In this document: positions 51,465 to 61,422 of the stretch, in pieces
Position numbering within the stretch: the first letter of the stretch is position 1
How the letters are laid out: the number at the start of each line of letters is the position of its first letter
From: Thermoanaerobacter uzonensis DSM 18761
GTDB taxonomy: Bacteria > Bacillota > Thermoanaerobacteria > Thermoanaerobacterales > Thermoanaerobacteraceae
Assembly (NCBI RefSeq): GCF_900129115.1
Contig: NZ_FQUR01000011.1
Location: 62,001 to 126,000, forward strand
Reading direction: 5' to 3'
Length of the DNA: 64,000 nucleotides
The notes under the pieces: generated by a model
What the model was told of the DNA's origin: nothing
The model's input: only the letters and a program-made list of their open reading frames with translations
Database searches by the model: none
Position numbers and translations under genes: made by a program

Positions 51465-54400
51465 GGATATTAGTAAGGTTCTGGTAATAGGCTCGGGCCC
51501 TATTATAATAGGGCAAGCAGCGGAGTTTGATTATTCAGGAACCCAAGCCTGTAAATCCCTAAAAGAAGAAGGCGTACAAGTTGTTCTGGTAAACAACAAT
51601 CCAGCTACCATAATGACTGATACTGATATAGCAGATATTGTTTATATTGAAAATCCTACTGTTTCTGTAGTTGAAAAAATAATAGCTAAAGAAAAACCCG
51701 ATGGAATTCTTGCTACCTTAGGAGGACAGACAGGGCTTAATCTTGCTGTTAAACTTAAAGAAGAAGGAATTTTAGACAAATACAATGTAAAACTTTTGGG
51801 AACTTCTTTTGAGTCAATAAAAACTGCAGAAGACAGAGAACTTTTTAAAAGAAAAATGCAGGAAATAGGGGAGCCAGTTGCTGAAAGTATCACAGTCACA
51901 AATGTAGAGGATGCCTTAAAATTTGCTAAAAATTGCGGTTATCCTTTGATAATAAGGCCTGCATATACACTCGGAGGTACAGGCGGTGGTATAGCCAACA
52001 ATGATGAGGAACTTATATCGATTGTAGATTTAGGCCTTAAAAAAAGCATGGCTCAAGAAGTGCTTGTTGAAAAATCTCTGTACGGATGGAAAGAAATAGA
52101 GTTTGAGGTAATGAGAGATGCTGATGATAATTGTATTACTATTTGCAGCATGGAAAATTTTGATCCAGTAGGAGTTCATACAGGAGATAGTATAGTTGTA
52201 GCGCCAGTGCAAACTTTGTCAGATTACGAATATCAAATGTTAAGAAGTGCAAGCATTAAAATAATCAAGGCTTTAGAAATTGAGGGAGGATGTAATATCC
52301 AATTTGCTTTAGATCCCCAAAGCCACAAATACTATGTTATAGAAGTAAACCCAAGGGTTAGTCGTTCAAGTGCACTGGCATCAAAAGCAACGGGATATCC
52401 TATTGCAAAGATTGCTGCAAAAATTGCAATAGGGCTTAGACTTGATGAAATAAAAAATCCTGTAACAGGTAAAACTACTGCATTTTTTGAACCTGCACTG
52501 GATTATGTTGTGACAAAAATACCGAGATGGCCTTTTGACAAATTTTATACTACTGATAGAAAAATAGGTACACAGATGAAGGCGACAGGAGAAGTAATGG
52601 CAATAGAAAGGTCTTTTGAAGCCTCCCTTTTGAAGGCCGTAAGGTCATTAGAGATAAAAGCTTACGGCCTTCAATTAAACAATATAAAAGGCATGAAAAC
52701 AGAAGAAATACTAAAGAGCATATCAGTGCCTAATGACATGAGACTATTTTATATAGCAGAAGCTCTTCGCCGCGATATAGACATTGATTATATTAATGAC
52801 GTTACAAAAATAGACAAATGGTTTTTGAACAAGCTTTTAAATATTATAAATATGGAGAGGGAAATAGAGAAAAATGAGTTAAGGGAAGAGATTCTTAAAA
52901 AAGCAAAGAGAATGGGATTTTCAGACAGAGAAATTGCAACAATAAAGGGAATTAAAGAAGAAGATGTGAGAGCCTTAAGAAAAGAATATAGCATATATCC
53001 TTCCTATAAAATGGTAGATACTTGTGCAGCGGAATTTGAATCAGTTACACAATATATATATTCAACTTATGGCGAAGAAGACGAAGTTGAGATCCATGAC
53101 ATACCAAAAGTAATTGTAATAGGTTCTGGTCCTATAAGAATTGGTCAGGGAATTGAGTTTGATTACTGTTCTGTTAAAGCCTTGTGGGCTTTAAGAGAAG
53201 CTGGAATTAAATCTATCATAATAAACAACAACCCTGAAACTGTCAGCACAGACTTTGACACGGGAGACAGGTTGTACTTTGAGCCTATTACATTGGAGGA
53301 TGTTTTAAACATATATGAAAAAGAAAAGCCACTTGGTGTAATGGTAATGTTTGGCGGCCAGACAGCAATTAATCTTACAGAAGAGTTAGTTAAAAATGCA
53401 GTGAAAATAATAGGTACATCCCATGAAAGCATTGATATAAGTGAAGATAGAGAAAAATTCTCAAAACTTTTAAAAGTGCTAAACATTAATCAACCTAAAG
53501 GTGAATATGCATTAACAGTAGGAGATGCAAAAGATATAGCCTTAAAACTTGGTTTTCCACTTCTTGTAAGGCCATCCTATGTTATAGGCGGTCAGTCCAT
53601 GGAAAAAGTTAACACACTTCAAGAGATAATCGACTATGTTTCAAATGCAACCCAAGTATCTCCCGGCAAACCTGTTTTAATAGATAAATATATAGATGGA
53701 AGAGAAGTAGAAGTTGATGCAGTTTCAGATGGCGAGTGTGTATTAATACCCGGAATAATGGAACACATAGAAAGAGCTGGAGTGCATTCAGGAGATAGTT
53801 TTTCAATATATCCTGCAAGAAGTTTGTCTGAACGGGAGATAAACACTATTATCGAATACACAGAAAAGATTTCAAAAGCTTTAAATGTAAAGGGACTTAT
53901 AAATATTCAATTTGCAGTAAAAGAAGGTACTGTATATGTGTTAGAAGTAAATCCTAGAGCTTCGCGTACGGTACCTATTATGAGCAAAGCAACAGGTGTA
54001 CCTATGGTGAAACTGGCGGTAGAAGTGGCTTTAGGCAAAAAGCTAAAAGAGTTAGGTTATAAAGGCGGTTTATGGCCGCAGACCCCATATACGGTTGTAA
54101 AAGCTCCTGTATTTTCCATGGAAAAATTGACAGATGTTGAAGTTTCATTAAGTCCTGAAATGAAATCAACAGGAGAAATAATGGGTATAGATTTAACTTA
54201 TGAAGGAGCACTTTACAAAGCTTTAGAAGGAGCAGGCCTTAAAATACCTAAAAAAGGGAAAATACTTCTTTCAATAGCGGAAAGAGATTTTCAAGAAGCG
54301 GTATCTTTAGTAGAAAAATTGCAGGGCTTAGGGTATGAAATATATGCCACATACAGGACGGGGAAGTATTTGAGTTTGATTGGTATTCATGTAAATATTA

Positions 54401-54669
54401 TGTCTTTAGATCATGCAATAAAATTGCTGAAGGATGGATATTTTGACGCTGTAGTAAATACACCGACAAAAGGCAAAAAACCTGATAATACGGGATTTAA
54501 GTTAAGAAGAACAGCAGTAGAATACAGAATTCCTCTTTTTACATCTATAGATACTATAAAAGCGGCATTAAATGCTGTGTCAAAGGTAAATATGAATGGC
54601 TTGTCCATTTTATCTGTAAATGAATATCAAGAAATACAAAAGGATAATGTCAAAAATTTAGTTTTATAA
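51451..54669 (+). CDS. carB: Carbamoyl-phosphate synthase large subunit
   Basis: 1072 residues, the full length. Two homologous ATP-grasp halves: [20 protein letters not shown] / GLNLAVKL and [20 protein letters not shown] / [12 protein letters not shown], with [11 protein letters not shown] and [10 protein letters not shown] glycine-rich loops, and a C-terminal MGS-like allosteric domain (about 930-1072). TTG start 7 bases after AAAGGAGGT, inside carA. Makes carbamoyl phosphate from bicarbonate, ammonia and 2 ATP for citrulline (and pyrimidine) synthesis. Confidence 0.95.
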   Translation: MPKYKDISKVLVIGSGPIIIGQAAEFDYSGTQACKSLKEEGVQVVLVNNNPATIMTDTDIADIVYIENPTVSVVEKIIAKEKPDGILATLGGQTGLNLAVKLKEEGILDKYNVKLLGTSFESIKTAEDRELFKRKMQEIGEPVAESITVTNVEDALKFAKNCGYPLIIRPAYTLGGTGGGIANNDEELISIVDLGLKKSMAQEVLVEKSLYGWKEIEFEVMRDADDNCITICSMENFDPVGVHTGDSIVVAPVQTLSDYEYQMLRSASIKIIKALEIEGGCNIQFALDPQSHKYYVIEVNPRVSRSSALASKATGYPIAKIAAKIAIGLRLDEIKNPVTGKTTAFFEPALDYVVTKIPRWPFDKFYTTDRKIGTQMKATGEVMAIERSFEASLLKAVRSLEIKAYGLQLNNIKGMKTEEILKSISVPNDMRLFYIAEALRRDIDIDYINDVTKIDKWFLNKLLNIINMEREIEKNELREEILKKAKRMGFSDREIATIKGIKEEDVRALRKEYSIYPSYKMVDTCAAEFESVTQYIYSTYGEEDEVEIHDIPKVIVIGSGPIRIGQGIEFDYCSVKALWALREAGIKSIIINNNPETVSTDFDTGDRLYFEPITLEDVLNIYEKEKPLGVMVMFGGQTAINLTEELVKNAVKIIGTSHESIDISEDREKFSKLLKVLNINQPKGEYALTVGDAKDIALKLGFPLLVRPSYVIGGQSMEKVNTLQEIIDYVSNATQVSPGKPVLIDKYIDGREVEVDAVSDGECVLIPGIMEHIERAGVHSGDSFSIYPARSLSEREINTIIEYTEKISKALNVKGLINIQFAVKEGTVYVLEVNPRASRTVPIMSKATGVPMVKLAVEVALGKKLKELGYKGGLWPQTPYTVVKAPVFSMEKLTDVEVSLSPEMKSTGEIMGIDLTYEGALYKALEGAGLKIPKKGKILLSIAERDFQEAVSLVEKLQGLGYEIYATYRTGKYLSLIGIHVNIMSLDHAIKLLKDGYFDAVVNTPTKGKKPDNTGFKLRRTAVEYRIPLFTSIDTIKAALNAVSKVNMNGLSILSVNEYQEIQKDNVKNLVL

Positions 54670-54682
54670 GGAGTGTTTAAAA

Positions 54683-55915
54683 ATGTTAAAAGGCGAAAAA
54701 GTGGTACTTGCTTATTCAGGAGGACTTGATACATCAGTAATTATACCATGGCTTAAAGAAAACTATGAATGTGAGATAATAGCGGCTTGTATTGATGTAG
54801 GACAGGGAGGAGAAATTAAATATATAAAAGACAAGGCTTTAGCGAGTGGTGCCAGCAAAGTATATATTGAAGACGTAAAAGAAGAATTTGTAAAAGATTA
54901 TATATTTCCTACTTTAAAGGCTGGTGCTGTTTATGAAGGGAAATACCTTTTAGGCACTTCTATGGCGAGGCCTTTAATTGCCAAAAAACTTGTGGAAATT
55001 GCCCACAAAGAGGGTGCAAAGGCAATAGCTCATGGTGCAACAGGAAAAGGCAATGACCAGGTGAGATTTGAGGTATCAATACATGCTCTTGACCCTTCAA
55101 TAAAAATCATAGCCCCGTGGAGGATATGGGATTTAAAATCAAGGGAAGATGAAATAGACTATGCAAAAAAGAAGGGGATACCGATCCCTGTTACTAAAGA
55201 AAAAATATATAGTGTAGACAATAACTTGTGGCATGTAAGCCATGAAGGAGGAGACCTTGAAGACCCATGGAATGAGCCTAAAAGTGACCTTTACGATATA
55301 ATCACTCCACCTGACAAAGCCCCAGATAAGCCAGAATATGTGCTTATAGAATTTGAAAAGGGCATACCTGTGAAAGTAAACGGCAAAGCCTTAGAACCTG
55401 TCAAATTAATAGAAGAATTAAACGTAATTGCAGGAAAAAACGGCGTAGGGATAGCCGATCTTGTGGAAAATAGACTTGTAGGAATGAAGTCTCGCGGTGT
55501 TTATGAAACTCCTGCAGGGACATTGCTTTACACTGCTCATAAAGAACTTGAATATCTTGTGCTTGATAAGGAAACAATGAGGTTTAAGGATTTGGTTTCA
55601 CAGAAATATGCAGACCTTGTTTACAACGGTTTGTGGTTTTCACCACTTAAAGCCGCGCTAGACGCTTTTGTAGAGGAAACGCAAAAAAATGTAACAGGTG
55701 TTGTAAGACTAAAGCTTTATAAAGGAAATGTCATAAACGCCGGAGTAAAATCTTCTTATTCTCTTTACAATGAAGAATTTGTGACTTTTGGTAAAGATGA
55801 TGTTTACAACCAAAAAGACGCAGAGGGATTTATAAACCTCTTTGGGCTTTCTTTAAAAATTAAGGCTTTGATGGAAATGGGAAGGAAGGATATGGATGAA
55901 GCTGTGGGGAGGTAG
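54683..55915 (+). CDS. argG: Argininosuccinate synthase
   Basis: 410 residues. N-type ATP pyrophosphatase motif [45 protein letters not shown]. Condenses citrulline and aspartate with ATP. 13 bases after carB, overlaps argH by 20 bases. Confidence 0.95.
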   Translation: MLKGEKVVLAYSGGLDTSVIIPWLKENYECEIIAACIDVGQGGEIKYIKDKALASGASKVYIEDVKEEFVKDYIFPTLKAGAVYEGKYLLGTSMARPLIAKKLVEIAHKEGAKAIAHGATGKGNDQVRFEVSIHALDPSIKIIAPWRIWDLKSREDEIDYAKKKGIPIPVTKEKIYSVDNNLWHVSHEGGDLEDPWNEPKSDLYDIITPPDKAPDKPEYVLIEFEKGIPVKVNGKALEPVKLIEELNVIAGKNGVGIADLVENRLVGMKSRGVYETPAGTLLYTAHKELEYLVLDKETMRFKDLVSQKYADLVYNGLWFSPLKAALDAFVEETQKNVTGVVRLKLYKGNVINAGVKSSYSLYNEEFVTFGKDDVYNQKDAEGFINLFGLSLKIKALMEMGRKDMDEAVGR

Positions 55916-57215
55916 GTTTAAAAGCGAGACGGACAAACTAATGGAGGAGTTTAATTCCTCCATTTCTTTTGATATTAGGCTTTTAAAGCATGACATATTA
56001 GGCTCAATTGCCCATGCAAAAGGACTTTATAAAGCTGGAGTGCTGACAGAAGATGAACTCAATTTAATAGAAAAAGGGTTAAAGGAAATTCTTGATGAAA
56101 CCAATGTTGGAGAGATACCAAATGATGAAGATGTTCATTCTTATGTTGAAAGGCTTTTAACTGAGAAAATAGGTGATACAGGGCGCAAACTTCACACAGG
56201 AAGAAGTAGAAATGACCAAGTTGCGACAGATGAAAGGCTTTATTTAAGAGATGAGATAGACAAAATAAAAGAGGATTTAACAAAACTTATAGATACCTTA
56301 AATGAAATGGCTGGAACTTATAAAGAAGCGATTATGCCGGGATATACGCATCTGCAAAGGGCACAGCCTGTGACTTTTGGACATCATCTTCTTGCCTATG
56401 TTGAAATGTTTAAAAGAGATTTATCAAGGCTTGAGGATATGGTGAAAAGAGTCAACGTAATGCCTTTGGGCTCTGGTGCACTTGCGGGTACCACCTTCGA
56501 TATCGATAGAAAATACGTGGCATCTCTTTTAGGGTTCGATGATATAACTTTAAACAGCATGGATGGTGTAAGCGATAGAGACTTTGTAATAGAATTTTTA
56601 AGCTTTGCCTCTATAACAATGATGCATTTAAGTAGGTTCTCAGAAGAATTAATTTTGTGGTCGACCAAAGAATTTGATTTTATTGAGATGGATGATAGAT
56701 TTTCAACAGGAAGCAGTATGATGCCACAAAAGAAAAATCCCGATGCAGCAGAACTTATAAGGGGCAAAACCGGCAGGGTTTACGGCGATTTGATTACAAT
56801 ACTTACTGTGATGAAAGGACTTCCTCTTGCATATAACAAAGACATGCAGGAGGATAAAGAGGCTTTGTTTGATGGAATAGATACTTTAAAAATGTCTTTA
56901 AGAGTTTTTACAGAAATGATAAAGACAATTAAAGTAAAGACTGAGAAGATGGAAAAAGCTGCAAAATATGGTTACATGAATGCTACAGATTTTGCAGACT
57001 ATCTTGTACAAAAAGGTATTCCTTTTAGGATCGCCCATGAAATTGCAGGCAAAGTTGTCTTATATGCGATAGAACGAAACTTAGCAATTGAAGATTTATC
57101 ACTTGAAGAACTTAAAAAATTCAGCGATGTAATAGAAAAAGATGTATATGGGGCGATAGATCTTAAAAACACATTAAAAAAGAAAAAGACAATAGGTTCA
57201 CCGAATATATTGTAA
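55896..57215 (+). CDS. argH: Argininosuccinate lyase
   Basis: 439 residues. Fumarase/aspartase superfamily: [40 protein letters not shown] and the signature [20 protein letters not shown] with the mobile-loop Ser. Cleaves argininosuccinate to arginine and fumarate. Last gene of the operon; argF (ornithine carbamoyltransferase) is not between carB and argG, nor elsewhere in the window. Confidence 0.95.
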   Translation: MKLWGGRFKSETDKLMEEFNSSISFDIRLLKHDILGSIAHAKGLYKAGVLTEDELNLIEKGLKEILDETNVGEIPNDEDVHSYVERLLTEKIGDTGRKLHTGRSRNDQVATDERLYLRDEIDKIKEDLTKLIDTLNEMAGTYKEAIMPGYTHLQRAQPVTFGHHLLAYVEMFKRDLSRLEDMVKRVNVMPLGSGALAGTTFDIDRKYVASLLGFDDITLNSMDGVSDRDFVIEFLSFASITMMHLSRFSEELILWSTKEFDFIEMDDRFSTGSSMMPQKKNPDAAELIRGKTGRVYGDLITILTVMKGLPLAYNKDMQEDKEALFDGIDTLKMSLRVFTEMIKTIKVKTEKMEKAAKYGYMNATDFADYLVQKGIPFRIAHEIAGKVVLYAIERNLAIEDLSLEELKKFSDVIEKDVYGAIDLKNTLKKKKTIGSPNIL

Positions 57216-57250
57216 AAAGCCTATGCGGAAGACTTGTGCATAGGCTTTTT
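57213..57250 (+). terminator. Terminator of the arginine operon
   Basis: AAAAAGCCTATGC pairs with GCATAGGCTTTTT around a 12-base loop; the 5' arm overlaps the argH stop. Confidence 0.9.
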
Positions 57251-57366
57251 ACTGTATATTCAATAAAGTTTGATTTTCTATTCATATTTTTTTACACTGA
57301 TTTTGGAACTAAGAATCTCAATATATATAGTATACATGTTTGGTAACATTATAAAGTGTGAAAATA

Positions 57367-57430
57367 AAGATTAGAGGGAACACAATTTAAAAATCCTCCC
57401 TTATTTTTAAATTGTGTTCCCTCTAATCTT
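57367..57430. repeat. Perfect 28-bp inverted repeat (hairpin)
   Basis: AAGATTAGAGGGAACACAAT TTAAAAAT (57367-57394) is exactly complementary to 57403-57430 around an 8-base loop CCTCCCTT. It lies in an otherwise featureless 370-base gap between argH and the M28 gene. No T tail follows, so it is not a typical terminator. Confidence 0.9.
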
Positions 57431-57622
57431 ATAGTGAAAATTTTAACTTAAATATTTTACATGAGATATTTTATCATACAATTTATTTTAAAACAAGTTA
57501 AAATTGTAATTATTTAATTCATTTGTATTGAAAAATAAAAATTTACATGGTAAAATGTACTTAAAACAAAGGCAGGAGGTATAGTTGTAAACAAAAAACA
57601 TTTTATAATTTTAATTACATTA

Positions 57623-59131
57623 TTGTTATTAATTACTAGATGCTGGCCTCAAAACATATTTAACCAAAAAGATTTTACGATAAAACAAAGTGTTGAAGAA
57701 TTTTCTTCAGATAAATATAAAGGAAGGCTTGCAGGTACGGAAGAAAATAATAATGTGGCAAAATTAATTGAATCAATATTTAAAGAGTTAGGCATAGAGC
57801 CATATGACGGCATTAATTATTTATATGAATATAAACAACCTGTATTTGATGAGAAAAAGCAGGTACATGTTATGAATGTAAAATTTAAAGATGGCAACAA
57901 AAAGGAACTATTATACGGAATAGATTATCTTGAAAACAATCCCGTAAACGATATTATGTTAAACTGCTCTATAACGTTTGATATAAATGACCCTTTTTTA
58001 AAAGAAAAAGCGGTTGTTCTGGAGGATAGAAAAAATATTGCGAAAGTTTATGGTGTAGCTAAGTTGGTTTTAATAAAGAAAAATAATTTTACAAAGAATG
58101 TAAGAACAAAAGAAACTATACCTTTAATTCAAATTAGTAAAAAGGCATATGATTTATTAAAGTTAAATCCTGATGCAGAATTATTGTATGAAATCAAATT
58201 ACAACAAGAGATAAAAACGGTTTATAACGTTGTTGGGAAAATAGGAGGCAGTAACAAAAATAACGCATTAGTTTTATCTGCCCATTTTGACCATGTAGGT
58301 ACAACTGGAAATAATATTTATCCGGGCGCTGCCGATAATTCAACAGGACTTGCGGTTTTATTGGACTTATCCAAAAAATTAAAGGAATATACTGATAAAA
58401 ATAAATTGGATTTTGATATAGTTTTTTGCGCATTTAACGGTGAAGAATATGGACGTTTTGGAAGCAAGTCTTTTGTTCAGCTATTAAAAAAAGATTATAA
58501 AAATATTTATAATATAAATATTGACAGTATAGGAATTAAAAACGGTGGAGTTATAGCTGTTGCAGGTGATAAAAATGTAAGTGGACCATTAATGCAGATA
58601 TTGAATGAATATTTAAGTGAAAATAATTTTAAAAGTAAAATGTCAGTGGAATATGAGAGTGACCACTTATCATTTTCAGAAGAGAATATAAAATCTGTAA
58701 ATATAGGTCAGGAGAATGTGGAAGTGTTACATACGACAAAAGATACAATTGATAAAATTGATTTTAAATATTTGGAGAATTTGAGTGATGTAGTATATCA
58801 ATTTATAATCAAAGAGGGTACAAAAATATTTGGAATAAAAGATGACACAAAAGATGTGTCTTTAAGTGAAGAAGAAAAGAAAATAGATTACATAATTGAA
58901 AAAGAGAGACAAAACTTAGATTTTGGGCAATATAAGTTAACTGAAATAGATGGTAAGAAGTATTTGGTAAAAAAATTCGATAAGGAATTTTCAGATATTA
59001 AAAGCTTTCAAGAAATTTATGGAAAAACTGATTTGCCTATCAATATTGGTGAATATGAACTTGCAATTTTGGGACAAGCTAATATCCTTAATTTTTTGCC
59101 ATCTAAACTTGAGCTTACACAGATGCTGTAA
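57623..59131 (+). CDS. M28-family metallopeptidase, lipoprotein-like, with atypical start and chimeric C-terminus
   Basis: 502 codons from TTG 57623. M28 zinc-binding residues: LSAHFDHVGTTG (about 218), PGAADNSTGLAVL, FCAFNGEEYGRFGSKSF (Glu pair), NIDSIGIKNGG, LHTTKDTIDKID. The frame is open further upstream; read from about 57584 it encodes NKKHFIILITLLLLITRC, a lipoprotein signal with lipobox-like ITRC. A good SD (AGGAGGT, 57574-57580) precedes that, but no ATG/GTG/TTG falls at the right distance in frame. The last ~20 codons (from 59063) are an antisense copy of part of the ClC gene, so the native C-terminus is lost. Confidence 0.75.
   Translation: MLLITRCWPQNIFNQKDFTIKQSVEEFSSDKYKGRLAGTEENNNVAKLIESIFKELGIEPYDGINYLYEYKQPVFDEKKQVHVMNVKFKDGNKKELLYGIDYLENNPVNDIMLNCSITFDINDPFLKEKAVVLEDRKNIAKVYGVAKLVLIKKNNFTKNVRTKETIPLIQISKKAYDLLKLNPDAELLYEIKLQQEIKTVYNVVGKIGGSNKNNALVLSAHFDHVGTTGNNIYPGAADNSTGLAVLLDLSKKLKEYTDKNKLDFDIVFCAFNGEEYGRFGSKSFVQLLKKDYKNIYNINIDSIGIKNGGVIAVAGDKNVSGPLMQILNEYLSENNFKSKMSVEYESDHLSFSEENIKSVNIGQENVEVLHTTKDTIDKIDFKYLENLSDVVYQFIIKEGTKIFGIKDDTKDVSLSEEEKKIDYIIEKERQNLDFGQYKLTEIDGKKYLVKKFDKEFSDIKSFQEIYGKTDLPINIGEYELAILGQANILNFLPSKLELTQML
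59063..59123. repeat. Duplicated fragment of the ClC gene (61570-61631)
   Basis: GCAATTTTGGGACAAGCTAA then TATCC-TTAATTTTTTGCCA and TCTAAACTTGAGC match 61570-61631 on the same strand, with one deleted T and a few substitutions. In the ClC gene this sequence is antisense to the TrkA-C-domain codons; here it provides the end of the M28 frame. Confidence 0.9.
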
Positions 59132-59331
59132 TTTACGGCATACTGGCGGTGAGTTTTCTAAATGGCATATACCTTCCTTTAATATTTAAATTTGGACATG
59201 GTTTTTCTGGAATTATGTACATTATTTTGATTTTTGGATTTTCTTATGGCATATCTTATGTTATAAGACTTTGCTTGGCTTTCTTTACTTCTTGTATGAT
59301 TTCCAATCTTACACCTCCTATTTTTCGATGA
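59124..59331 (+). pseudogene. ABC-2 type permease fragment (ABC2_membrane_5-like)
   Basis: AVIYGILAVSFLNGIYLPLI then FKFGHGFSGIMYIILIFGFS reads like the middle of a small bacitracin-type ABC-2 permease. It begins right where the ClC fragment ends, has no proper start, and degenerates after GISYVIR. Read as debris at a rearrangement junction. Confidence 0.5.
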
Positions 59332-59336
59332 GATGA

Positions 59337-59350
59337 GTCATCCGGATGAC
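59337..59350. other. 14-bp perfect palindrome next to an orphan start site
   Basis: GTCATCCGGATGAC. On the minus strand it is followed by TAGGAGGTGTAAG and a 16-codon frame (EIIQEVKKAKQSLIT, stop near 59271), like the operator and start of a gene now truncated. The rest of the gap to 59600 holds the direct repeat TGTAACC-ATTT-TGTAACC (59493-59510), and a TATAAT-like -10 (TTATAATGA near 59553) before the next gene. Confidence 0.35.
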
Positions 59351-59600
59351 CTTCTTACTTTATAGATGATTGTGGAAAGAGTTTGGTTTTCGGATAAGAT
59401 TATATCTTGTTGGATAAGTGATTGTTTTTAGAAGAATAGAAGTATACCTATGTACTTTATACTAAGGATACTAGGGAAGGAACAATTTACTCTGTAACCA
59501 TTTTGTAACCAAAACTTAATAATTTTTTAATAAATTTTAACATTTAAAAAGTTATAATGAAATAAAAGAGGAAGATAGTATTGAAAGGAGATGAAAAGCA

Positions 59601-60650
59601 TTGAAAAAAGTTCTTATAGTTTTATGGTTATTAATCATTTCCATTGCATTTTCTTCTTGTGGCATAAAGGCAAATACCAAAGTAAATGATGAGATAGATA
59701 TAAACAAAGTTGTTTCACTTAAAGAAAAACAATTTCCTGTTGGCTTTGACCCTTATAAAAAGAAGGTATTGCTTGCGATATACGATGAAAACAATAAAAT
59801 AAGTTTAGGATTTTATGATATTAAAAGTACAAAAACTGAGATTGTAGTAAAACCTGTAGATTACAGTAAAAATATAAAAAGTGCTGTTACAGATGGTAAA
59901 TATATAGGCTGGGTTGAAGCATCAGATAATATGGGAATGTGGGGAGATGACTGGAGAATATACATCAAAGATTTAAATACCCAAGATCTAAAAATGATTG
60001 CAAAAAGTAAATTTGGTGAAGATGATGTTTTAAATAATCAGTTTAGTGTTGAACCACATTTATCCATTAACAACGGAAAGCTTGTATGGTCAACTTATGA
60101 ATCAGATGGAGATAATAAGTCAAGTTCAATATTTTTATATGATTTAAAAGAGAACAAACAGAAAATAATACAAACTTTAAAAGGGAATGATAATTATCAT
60201 TTTAGTAGCCCTCACATATATGGAAATTATATAGTTTGGGATGAGTCAAAAATATCTGGACAAGAAGATATTGGCGGAGTGTATTTGTATAGTATTGCAG
60301 AAAATAAAACTTTAAAATTATCTGAGCAAGGTGCTTTTTCAAATATATGGGGAGACAATGTTGTGTGGGTAGAAAAAAATAAGAAAGCCATACTTTACAA
60401 TATTAAAAGTAAAAAAAAGATAGAAATTCCAACATACAGCAGTGAGGTGTGGGCTGTCTCCTTAAATAAAGACTATGTTACATGGTATAGTAATAACAGC
60501 AGCATGAAAGTTTATAATATCTTCAAAAATAAAACTCAACTTATAAATATTCCAATTATAAGCGGACCAACAATTTACTATGACATTCTAACCTGGGTAC
60601 AAAATGAAGATGGTAAAGCAATACCAAAATTTTTATTGCTTTATAATTAA
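59601..60650 (+). CDS. Beta-propeller-like lipoprotein
   Basis: 349 residues. Signal peptide MKKVLIVLWLLIISIAFSSC with lipobox FSSC (Cys 20). The mature part repeats TolB-like blades: GKYIGWVEASDNMGMWGDDW, NNGKLVWSTYESDGDNKSSS, YGNYIVWDESKISGQEDIGG, WGDNVVWVEKNKKAILYNIK, NKDYVTWYSNNSSMKVYNIF, about six units. TTG start with AAAGGAGATG upstream. Surface-anchored; binding partner unknown. Followed 30 bases later by another exported protein. Confidence 0.75.
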   Translation: MKKVLIVLWLLIISIAFSSCGIKANTKVNDEIDINKVVSLKEKQFPVGFDPYKKKVLLAIYDENNKISLGFYDIKSTKTEIVVKPVDYSKNIKSAVTDGKYIGWVEASDNMGMWGDDWRIYIKDLNTQDLKMIAKSKFGEDDVLNNQFSVEPHLSINNGKLVWSTYESDGDNKSSSIFLYDLKENKQKIIQTLKGNDNYHFSSPHIYGNYIVWDESKISGQEDIGGVYLYSIAENKTLKLSEQGAFSNIWGDNVVWVEKNKKAILYNIKSKKKIEIPTYSSEVWAVSLNKDYVTWYSNNSSMKVYNIFKNKTQLINIPIISGPTIYYDILTWVQNEDGKAIPKFLLLYN

Positions 60651-60680
60651 GCTATTTTTTAATATAGGGAGGGGGAAATT

Positions 60681-61346
60681 ATGAGAAGGAGAAATTTAAT
60701 ACTTGTCTTTTTGTTCATCTTTTTAATTTTGCCTTTGATATGGGTCATAATTAATCTTGAAGTCCCTGATAAGAAAAGTACTGAGCAAGTGAATTTGTCA
60801 AATTCTACAGAACAGAGCAATATTTATGAGGACCAGGAAAAGCTTCTGAAATTCTTATATGATAATAAAAAACGCATTCTTGAGAATAAAAAGGTGTTTT
60901 TAATAGATGTAACAGATGTGCTTCCTGTGGTAGAAGAGAAGGATATAAACAATTCTACAGTCCAGCCTGATTTAAATATTGTAAAATCAGAAAGACAGAA
61001 ACAGTATGAGATAATTAAAAAAGTTTTGAGGGAAGCCGATTATTACCATCTGACTGGGAAAATCAGGGACAACACGGTATATTCTTATTTGAGCGATATA
61101 GTAAAAAAGGCCCTTTATAGCGATTATAAAGAAGAAGAGTATACCTATTATTACAAAGTGGAACCTGCTAATCCCGATGAAACTGTTCTCAGAGATAGGA
61201 AAGGATACTTTTACTATGTGTATGTTTTTACAGATTCTTACGAGGTCAACCCGGCGGACCCCTATGGAGATATTAAAAAATTGATAATGCTTGTAGAGAA
61301 AATAAAAGGTAAATGGGTGATTACAGAGCTTACGTATAATAATTAA
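60681..61346 (+). CDS. Membrane-anchored protein of unknown function
   Basis: 221 residues: MRRRNLILVFLFIFLILPLI gives one N-terminal hydrophobic anchor, followed by a charged extracytoplasmic region with a Tyr-rich stretch (KEEEYTYYYKVEPANPDETV, LRDRKGYFYYVYVFTDSYEV) and ending KLIMLVEKIKGKWVITELTYNN. The end resembles NTF2-like or DUF4829-like lipoprotein domains, loosely. Start after AGGGAGGGGG. Probably co-transcribed with the propeller lipoprotein. Confidence 0.6.
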   Translation: MRRRNLILVFLFIFLILPLIWVIINLEVPDKKSTEQVNLSNSTEQSNIYEDQEKLLKFLYDNKKRILENKKVFLIDVTDVLPVVEEKDINNSTVQPDLNIVKSERQKQYEIIKKVLREADYYHLTGKIRDNTVYSYLSDIVKKALYSDYKEEEYTYYYKVEPANPDETVLRDRKGYFYYVYVFTDSYEVNPADPYGDIKKLIMLVEKIKGKWVITELTYNN

Positions 61347-61352
61347 CAGAGT

Positions 61353-61408
61353 ACAAAGGGGAGTTCTTCTTGTTTGAAAAATCAAACTAGAATAACTCTC
61401 CCCGTGTC
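61353..61408. terminator. Imperfect hairpin between convergent genes
   Basis: ACAAAGGGGAG...TTGTTTGA faces TCAAACTAGAATAACTCTCC CCGTGT. Long imperfect stem between convergent genes; its AAAGGGGA start recalls the REP-like family, but the core differs. Confidence 0.5.
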
Positions 61409-61422
61409 TATTTAAGAGTTGT

